From Daejeonella rubra (lineage in GTDB: Bacteria > Bacteroidota > Bacteroidia > Sphingobacteriales > Sphingobacteriaceae), in assembly GCF_900103545.1 (NCBI RefSeq), contig NZ_FNHH01000017.1:1-64000 (forward strand): 64,000 nucleotides of DNA. Direction: 5' to 3'. Both the position numbers and the translations under genes were made by a program. How positions within the stretch are numbered: the first letter of the stretch is position 1; the number at the start of each line of letters is the position of its first letter. The notes beneath the pieces were generated by a model. It did not search any database and was not told where the DNA came from. It worked only from the letters and a program-made list of their open reading frames with translations. Positions 58,363 to 64,000 of this stretch are shown piece after piece.

Positions 58363-59296
58363 ATTGTTTAAATGCACTTATGATTGAATCCCCTACCGCT
58401 TTAGCTACTGGCGGAGGAAACGCATTACCAACCTGCCTATAAGCAGGAGTTTTTTTGCCGACAAAATTCCAATTAGTTGGGAAGCCTTGAATTAGGGCTG
58501 TCATTTTCAATGTTAAACGCGGCATACCGCTAAAATCAGATAAAGGGGGGGCATCAGCAAGTCCTTTCCCATCAATTCCCATTTCAGCCCAAGCTTGTTT
58601 CGACCTTGTTGGACCGAGATCAGCACCTCCATGTTTTTTTGAACCACCGACCAAAGTAGGTGCAATACCATTGGCTTTTTCAACCCAATCCGTGGAATCC
58701 CAACCCAAAGAACTGATTTCCCTGTTCAATAATTGCCCGACGGATGGACGATCTAACCCATTCTTTTCAGGCCATTTAAAATATTCAAAATATTGGTGCT
58801 TTAAAGCCACTAGTATGGCCCTGGGCCTTAATTGAGACACTCCGTAATCAGATGAATTGATTAGTTTCCAAGAACATTTATAGCCTAACCGTTCAAGTTC
58901 ACTTATTATTTGATTTCTATAATCCTCAAATTTTAAAGAGAGTATTCCTTTTACATTTTCCAGCATCACAGCCTTAGGAGAGCACTCTTTAACTAGTCTC
59001 AATGCTTCTGGGAATAAGTCACGTTCATCATCTTTACCTAACTGCTTCCCAGCTATTGAAAAAGGAGGACAGGGAACACCGCCTGCCAATAGGTCTATAT
59101 CTTTATAGTTAATCGCAGTATAATCTCTAACGTCTAGTTGAGTTACATTCCATTCGGGTCGATTCAATTTTAAAGTTTGACAGGCAAGTGGTTCAATTTC
59201 AACCAATTCAATATGGTGAAAACCCGCTTGTTCAAGTCCGATTGCTTGTCCCCCTGCTCCAGCACATATTTCAATTGAGGTATATTTCTTCGACAT
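58313..59296 (-). CDS. dcm: DNA (cytosine-5) methyltransferase
   Basis: A 327-residue C5 methyltransferase. Motif I ICAGAGGQAIGLEQAGF (8-24), motif IV GGVPCPPFS with the catalytic Cys, motif VI LENVKG, motif VIII QLRPRAI and motif X RQVGNAFPPPVAKAVG are all visible, in the standard order; the variable target-recognition region lies between VIII and X. It overlaps the HNH gene, so it probably protects the host against that nuclease. Motifs are complete, so it should be active. It is the only methyltransferase in the island. Confidence 0.93.
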   Translation of the reverse strand: MSKKYTSIEICAGAGGQAIGLEQAGFHHIELVEIEPLACQTLKLNRPEWNVTQLDVRDYTAINYKDIDLLAGGVPCPPFSIAGKQLGKDDERDLFPEALRLVKECSPKAVMLENVKGILSLKFEDYRNQIISELERLGYKCSWKLINSSDYGVSQLRPRAILVALKHQYFEYFKWPEKNGLDRPSVGQLLNREISSLGWDSTDWVEKANGIAPTLVGGSKKHGGADLGPTRSKQAWAEMGIDGKGLADAPPLSDFSGMPRLTLKMTALIQGFPTNWNFVGKKTPAYRQVGNAFPPPVAKAVGDSIISAFKQYERKNTKRARLEIETS

Positions 59297-59595
59297 GTGT
59301 GCAAATATAATTTCTTTTTGTAGATGCTAAAATCCAAACGGGTATTCACCTTGCTAATCGTATATTAAAAGAAGCCAGCGACATCAATAGCGAGCCGCTC
59401 CTGCGAGTTGAGAGTAGGAGAGAGCTACGGTAGAATGAAAGAAACGAATGCCGGTTGCGATCTATGTGGAAGTGCAAGTTTTTTGAAGATTAGTAAGAAG
59501 GGAGAATTCTTTTTAAAACTTTACTCTTACGACAACCGACAAAAAATCTCCCTATTATTACCCTAAATAGTTTCAATTATATATGGGAAATTAAG
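59297..59595. other. Gene-free stretch with hairpin
   Basis: 299 bases without a supported gene. It carries the second copy of the GGAGA hairpin (59500-59552) just upstream of the methyltransferase gene. Confidence 0.4.
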
Positions 59596-60522
59596 CTATT
59601 CCTTGTACCATCCCCAATCATGAAACGCAGATCTATAATGCAAATTTAAATATTGAACTTCCTCAAGTGGGTCTTTTCGATTAATTCGGACTTCTATCTG
59701 CTTATCAAATTCCATTGACATGTGCGCGTAATTTATGTTGACTTCAAGCATTATCCTTTGAAGTTGTGAATAGATTACAATAGTTTCATGAAATATATCA
59801 ACCCATTCATCAAAAGAGATATTTCTCAAAGGGTGGGCTGCATCACCTTCTATCTTATTATTTAGATTTATGTTTCTTCCTAATATGGAATATTGGGAAT
59901 GGGCTATTGAATTTCTGATTTGAGTTTTATAAGTTCTTTTGAATGAATCATATAATTTTGGAATAATATGCTTTATCCTATCTCTAGTTTTTATACGAAT
60001 GATGTTCTCGCGAGTTCCTGTACCTTCTGCAGATCTATTTGTTTCCTTAATTTTAAAATGCCAATTATAGGGTTCTCCATTTAGAAGTGTAACTATCTCA
60101 TAGAGTTGCTTAATAAAGTTGTCAGATTCCCAAATCTTTATGTATATCAACATTTCAATCTGGATTGAAATGGATTCTTCAAATTGCAACTTATTTATCT
60201 CATCCTTCCTTTCCTTACTGTATATCTGTTTTTGGAGATATTCTTCATAAGGAGTAGTGCTGAGGTTTTGCTTGATGTATTCACCAATAAAATCATGATG
60301 CGTATGAGCTGAATGTCCTTCATGGTTTGGGCCAATCACATAAGGGCTTAGTTTCTCAGGAATATTATCCCAAGTAAGGACTTTTGGGTTGAAAAAAGCA
60401 TTTTTATGAACTAGTAACAAATCTCCTGGATGTGTTTGATTCTTCCCTGCAAGCCCATGTAGCGTGTCAAACAGTTTACTTAATTCTTGCGTTTTTTTAT
60501 CGAGAATATCTTTAAACAACAT
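59596..60522 (-). CDS. Hypothetical protein, 308 residues
   Basis: A cytoplasmic-looking protein with no family I recognise. It is rich in Lys, Glu and Ile. A cluster of histidines HEGHSAHTHHDF near residue 74 could bind a metal, but no nuclease or hydrolase motif is complete. A later stretch (RTYKTQIRNSIAHSQYSILGRN) resembles the conserved helix of some defence-associated or HEPN-like proteins: RxxxxH-type R-x4-H pattern is seen as RNSIAH, which is the HEPN catalytic signature. It is upstream of the methyltransferase-HNH pair, which supports a defence role, without proof. Confidence 0.7.
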   Translation of the reverse strand: MLFKDILDKKTQELSKLFDTLHGLAGKNQTHPGDLLLVHKNAFFNPKVLTWDNIPEKLSPYVIGPNHEGHSAHTHHDFIGEYIKQNLSTTPYEEYLQKQIYSKERKDEINKLQFEESISIQIEMLIYIKIWESDNFIKQLYEIVTLLNGEPYNWHFKIKETNRSAEGTGTRENIIRIKTRDRIKHIIPKLYDSFKRTYKTQIRNSIAHSQYSILGRNINLNNKIEGDAAHPLRNISFDEWVDIFHETIVIYSQLQRIMLEVNINYAHMSMEFDKQIEVRINRKDPLEEVQYLNLHYRSAFHDWGWYKE

Positions 60523-61177
60523 TCACTAAATATAATAACTTAAAGAACACATCCAAATAGGTCTACCTTTAGCGAACCAACCATGCGAATGGAAGGCGGG
60601 TCCCAGGAGTAAAGCTTGCAAAGCGATTCTGGGATATGTTCTTCACACAAGTGCTGGCGTTGCTTTTGATTAAAGAGGTTGTGTTTGGGGATCTCAAAAG
60701 CCATGAAAGCACGTAGCCCAACTGACCGCATGGTGAGCCACACTAGAGAAGCGAGGAGATTTTATAGGATATTAGCGTAGCAATCCTATAAAAGATTTAG
60801 GAGCTTCTACGCAGCAACTTTTTTGCTGAGGCATGAAGAATGACAGATTGCAAGTGTGTTGGGTTTATCCTGGGTGACTAACCCAAGATAAAAGTGTGGG
60901 GTGCATAGTGAAGTTAATTGCCGTGAAACGCTATTAACGAACGTGATCTGGCGATATTCATGCTAGCAATAACCGTTGCGGAGTGCCATATTTCCTGCTT
61001 TTGGCTTGTGTGATGGGCAAATAGCACTACCAGAACTGGAAAGCACTGAAATTGATTTACCGAACCAGCGAAGACCAAACCATCCCTTTTCTTGCTCTAA
61101 GCCACTAAAGTGAGGAAAGGGATGAGTTTGGGATTGCACTTATTATCGCATTTCATTTTCTGGAAGCAAGTCTCCAT
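60523..61177. other. Gene-free, structured stretch of the mobile island
   Basis: 655 bases with no convincing gene. A perfect 11-bp hairpin at 60760-60793 (TTTTATAGGAT) and a 12-bp stem at 61081-61124 (CATCCCTTTTCT with AGGAAAGGGATG, one G-U) suggest conserved RNA or DNA structure, such as a small RNA or a transfer-origin region. A short frame at 60540-60743 (minus) is weak and not called. Confidence 0.45.
60760..60793. repeat. Perfect 11-bp hairpin
   Basis: TTTTATAGGAT and ATCCTATAAAA, perfect inverted arms around a 12-base loop. No T-run follows, so it is not an ordinary terminator. Confidence 0.7.
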
Positions 61178-61363
61178 CTAATTGTCTTCTATGATTCCGG
61201 TTTTGATTAAGAAGAGAACCATCGCAAGGTTAATTAGACTGCTGATAACCGCACCAACAACCAAAAACTTCACTAGATCATAAAAGGACTCGTGAGGCAT
61301 AAATTGCCATGTGATAACCGCTCCAACTATGATAGCTATTATCCAGCATATATATTCATACAT
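61178..61363 (-). CDS. Small membrane protein, 61 residues
   Basis: Two hydrophobic segments: YICWIIAIIVGAVITWQFM and FLVVGAVISSLINLAMVLFLI, ending in IEDN. It lies 2 bases downstream of the next gene (61366) on the same strand, so they are likely co-transcribed. No known family. Confidence 0.6.
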   Translation of the reverse strand: MYEYICWIIAIIVGAVITWQFMPHESFYDLVKFLVVGAVISSLINLAMVLFLIKTGIIEDN

Positions 61364-61365
61364 CG

Positions 61366-61755
61366 TTAAAATCGTTTAGCTGTCATTTTACCCCATTTAT
61401 TATTTCCTGAAGTAGAATTGGGATTTACTTCTACAAGGTATTCTATTGAACTTATCACGCCGAAAGTCGTTTTTATATCCAGTGTCATCACAAATTCAGA
61501 ATGAGGGTTCTTTTCGATTCTACGGTATTGAGTCTCTGAATACTTCTTCAGGTTTATCGGCGTCTTGTCTCCTTGAAAAGTAAGAGTAACGCTGTTGTCG
61601 TAAAATTTCATGGTTATTGTCTTTCCTAATGCTTGTGAAGCTTTATCATAAGATTTATCATCAGAGCTATCGACATCTGTAACCTTCATTGTTTGTGCAA
61701 AATTTTCCGATGAGTATGTCACAAGAAAGACGAGGAGTAGTAATATTTTTTTCAT
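61366..61755 (-). CDS. Exported hypothetical protein, 129 residues
   Basis: A signal peptide (MKKILLLLVFLVTYSSENFAQ) is followed by a small, beta-rich domain with no cysteine and no recognised family. It is exported and followed by the small membrane protein. Confidence 0.65.
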   Translation of the reverse strand: MKKILLLLVFLVTYSSENFAQTMKVTDVDSSDDKSYDKASQALGKTITMKFYDNSVTLTFQGDKTPINLKKYSETQYRRIEKNPHSEFVMTLDIKTTFGVISSIEYLVEVNPNSTSGNNKWGKMTAKRF

Positions 61756-61880
61756 TTGAAGGAAATTGTTTAAAATTTTTAAATTTAGTTAGTTTTAGTT
61801 AAAGCCCTAATCTATAAAATAATTTGAATCTTTTGAGAGATTGAGATTTAATTTAAGGCTTACCAAAGTAAGCCTTATTG

Positions 61881-62237
61881 TCATCCTCTCATAAAACATC
61901 TGTAAACCTCTATATGTAGCCAATCTGCTTGCCACCATAGACCAATCCAGCTCATCACAGTAAAGTCATTCGAATAATTCTGCTCTTTGTCATAATGCAA
62001 TCCTTGTTCTTCTACGAGGATTAAAAACTGGTCTATTTCGTTTATTCTAAGAAACCTCGCACTTGCTAAATGGTTATCTTCCAGATATGAATGATTAGGT
62101 AGGTGGAGCCTGAACTGTTCAACCCCTCCAATGTAGTTAAATTCTAATACCATCTTAGGTATTATGAAGCTATAAAATTCGAAGTATATCATAGTAAATA
62201 AGGTAAGAATGAAAAATGCCCACCGAATGGCAGGCAT
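61881..62237 (-). CDS. Hypothetical protein with N-terminal membrane segment
   Basis: A 118-residue protein with a hydrophobic N-terminus (AIRWAFFILTLFTMIYFEFYSF) and an aromatic, Trp-rich C-terminal part (WIGLWWQADWLHIEVYRCF). No family recognised. It starts 6 bases after the 62243 gene. Confidence 0.6.
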   Translation of the reverse strand: MPAIRWAFFILTLFTMIYFEFYSFIIPKMVLEFNYIGGVEQFRLHLPNHSYLEDNHLASARFLRINEIDQFLILVEEQGLHYDKEQNYSNDFTVMSWIGLWWQADWLHIEVYRCFMRG

Positions 62238-62242
62238 TTAAA

Positions 62243-62734
62243 TTAATTTTCCGCTTTAGCTTCCACTTCAATGGTTATGAAGTCATTTCCACCATTAGCT
62301 AATCGGTTTAAAAAGAACTTCTGAATTTCCGTTGCTTCTGAGCTTACTCTGATGGAATCTTCAATATTAATCTTCGAAGCTTCAATCATGGAATGTTTAA
62401 AGACAACTCTCAGCACTCTATTATAGAGGCGAGGTCCAAACTTTGATAGAGCTTCTGAATCATATGCAAAGTAGATCATTTTATATCCAACCCTATTTGT
62501 AGCTAATGTTAGATTAAAAAAGTGGCAGATGAATTCACTTACCAATGTTGTTTCCTTACCGCTTTTAGCATGATTCACCTGAATGGAGGTTCTATACTTG
62601 GGAGCTTCAAAGGATAATAGTAAGAGTTTTGCAGATTTAGTGATTTGGTGGAATGCTTTCTCAACAGCTTTGTTTCTAGCATTCAGATCTTGTTGAATCT
62701 TTACTTCGTTTTTTTCTTGTGTTATTACGGTCAT
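62243..62734 (-). CDS. Hypothetical protein, 163 residues
   Basis: A soluble, mixed-charge protein; the N-terminus is rich in Glu, Asn and Lys. No family recognised. It precedes the 118-residue gene on the same strand. Probably cargo of the integrative element. Confidence 0.65.
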   Translation of the reverse strand: MTVITQEKNEVKIQQDLNARNKAVEKAFHQITKSAKLLLLSFEAPKYRTSIQVNHAKSGKETTLVSEFICHFFNLTLATNRVGYKMIYFAYDSEALSKFGPRLYNRVLRVVFKHSMIEASKINIEDSIRVSSEATEIQKFFLNRLANGGNDFITIEVEAKAEN

Positions 62735-63128
62735 GATTTTGGGATAAATGGTTAATAATTACCTGTAAACAGGATGATTTACTTGTTAGTGTACTGAGAA
62801 TGACAGGAATTCGCTTATTTGGAGAGGTGGTGGAAGAGTTTTTACTTCGGGGTTGGGGGAGATGGGAAATTTTAATTTCTAGTGGGGGACACTATGTGTT
62901 ATATAGTATAGGAGTTAATTCTCTTTTCATTCAACTCAGGGAGAGGGGTTTGGTTTGTAAGACCCCGCATGGAAAGAGCCCACCCCCGGTGTGATTTTTG
63001 GACTTCTATTTTTTATATATATATAAATTTTAAAACGAAAAAGCCCTGGTTGCTAAACCAAGGCTTTGAAGTACTGAATGTTGGGACAGTAAAAATTCAG
63101 GGGTATAAACAAATAGTTTACTGTCCCA
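62735..63128. other. Gene-poor spacer before the last gene
   Basis: 394 bases. A frame of 64 codons on the plus strand (62800-62994) has no family and an unusual composition, so I do not call it. A run of TA repeats lies around 63017-63026. Confidence 0.4.
63037..63070 (-). terminator. Terminator after the right-edge gene
   Basis: AAAGCCCTGGTT (63041-63052) and AACCAAGGCTTT (63056-63067) form an imperfect hairpin with one bulged base, followed on the minus strand by TTTTTCGTTTT. It lies 60 bases after the stop of the gene at 63129. Confidence 0.7.
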
Positions 63129-64000
63129 TTATTTCTTCCTAGTAAACTTAGACCTGACTAATGTGTAGCCCTTGACTTCATTATTCTCCTTATCCAGTCT
63201 GATAGTTTTACGCTTACTTAAAACAAAGAACTCCTCTAACAATTTGATCTCAGGTTTTAGATCTAAATTGTGCTTAAGAATCAGTTTGGCAAGTTTAGTT
63301 TTTAAATTAACTGTGGAATCCGTTAATCCATCCTCAAACTCATTCTGTAAGCTCTTTAGAAATTTAAAATTGGATTTACCGTCCTTCTCATTCTTTAGTT
63401 GAATGGCTTTTTTAATTTGTCCTTTAGAGTAACCAACCTTTGCAAGTTCGATTGGTCCCAAGGTACTATAGGCAGATACGATTTCCGGAAAACGCTTAGT
63501 AAGTTCACTTAGCACAGTATTTCTATTATCATTATCAAAATTAAAGAGAGTAGATTGATCATATATCTTATTTAAAGCCTCAATTACTACTTTAACAACC
63601 TTTTTAAAGCAAACCCCACTCACTAATTTATCGTTTATATCACTCAATGGATATTCTTCATCTGTATGATTTACTTTAAAATGTTTACTCTTATTATAGG
63701 ATAAAAAGAGGTTATTAGGCGTCACGTAGCAGTTTTTTATTTTCTCCTCCAGAAAAGTGTTATCAATCATAAAATGGTTCTTGCTCTCATCTTCGTTAAG
63801 ATAATTAGCATATGAGATTAACTTTAGGGCTTCATTCAAAGTATCAATAGCTCCAGGATTTGTTGCTGATTTAGCTAAAGTCTTTATTACTGTGTAAGAT
63901 TCTTCACACCCTTGAAGATAAGCTATAATCTCCTCTTCACTTTTGGGTGATATTTGAGTATCTGTATTGCTTATATGGATTACCTTATCGTAACCTTTCC
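63129..64000 (-). CDS. Hypothetical protein, partial at the right edge
   Basis: The frame stays open from the stop at 63129 to the window end, so at least 290 codons are present and the start lies outside. The sequence is Lys- and Leu-rich, with an N-terminal visible part reading SNTDTQISPKSEEEIIAYLQ and a helical middle part. The C-terminal end is basic (KGYTLVRSKFTRKK). I recognise no family. It lies in the mobile-island context and is likely part of it. Confidence 0.75.
   Translation of the reverse strand, partial: KGYDKVIHISNTDTQISPKSEEEIIAYLQGCEESYTVIKTLAKSATNPGAIDTLNEALKLISYANYLNEDESKNHFMIDNTFLEEKIKNCYVTPNNLFLSYNKSKHFKVNHTDEEYPLSDINDKLVSGVCFKKVVKVVIEALNKIYDQSTLFNFDNDNRNTVLSELTKRFPEIVSAYSTLGPIELAKVGYSKGQIKKAIQLKNEKDGKSNFKFLKSLQNEFEDGLTDSTVNLKTKLAKLILKHNLDLKPEIKLLEEFFVLSKRKTIRLDKENNEVKGYTLVRSKFTRKK

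Noticed and set aside
60540..60743. 67-codon frame on the minus strand
   Set aside because: No family match, odd composition with many Cys and Trp; the region is better read as a structured non-coding stretch.
62800..62994. 64-codon frame on the plus strand
   Set aside because: No recognised domain, runs against the direction of neighbouring genes, and ends in low-complexity codons.

Overview
The window looks like the chromosome of a Bacteroidota bacterium, most likely family Sphingobacteriaceae (Pedobacter-like). The signs are a tmRNA with tag GENNYALAA, promoters with the TAnnTTTG -7 element, DUF3822 next to rsmD, a fused DAHP synthase-chorismate mutase, many secreted sulfatases, and a full sphingolipid locus. 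No rRNA or tRNA was seen; the only RNA gene is ssrA.

0-31 kb is core chromosome: cspA, clpB, pyrE, a NUDIX hydrolase, coaD, rsmD-DUF3822, a RecD-like helicase, then a catabolic island (three sulfatases, one fused to an SGNH esterase, a GH29 alpha-fucosidase, a cupin and a phosphoesterase). Next come ssrA, an aminotransferase, a fused branched-chain 2-oxoacid dehydrogenase E1, and the aromatic amino-acid genes aroC, aroA, aroG-CM, pheA and aroB. A Phe/Tyr-rich leader peptide and overlapping antiterminator/terminator precede pheA, forming a complete ribosome-mediated attenuator. After that come an S4 protein, proline dehydrogenase, DUF962, a HAD phosphatase and a sensor kinase.

33.9-39.3 kb holds a truncated membrane protein and a MarR-controlled tripartite efflux operon (MFS, HlyD, TolC). 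Near-identical operators lie in front of marR and tolC.

39.8-50.8 kb is the most notable locus. Ten same-strand genes appear to encode a route from serine and acyl-CoA to inositol phosphorylceramide: serine palmitoyltransferase, a GNAT-like ceramide synthase, a CerR-like reductase, inositol-3-phosphate synthase, a PgpA-like phosphatase, a CDP-alcohol phosphatidyltransferase fused to DUF4833, a lipid hydroxylase and a PAP2-type IPC synthase. A GtrA flippase-like protein and a DUF5686 outer-membrane protein sit inside the cluster with no assigned job. A divergent AraC regulator sits upstream.

52-56.3 kb is a graveyard: IS21 remnants, PilN/PilO-like relics, two remnants of AbiEii toxin genes and a broken AbiEi antitoxin whose 13-bp-arm operator is still intact, plus one intact HxlR regulator.

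56.9-64 kb is probably the edge of an integrative element: a RadC-like protein, an overlapping cytosine methyltransferase and HNH nuclease (probable restriction-modification), several small unknown genes, gene-poor structured spacers, and a gene that runs off the right end of the window.
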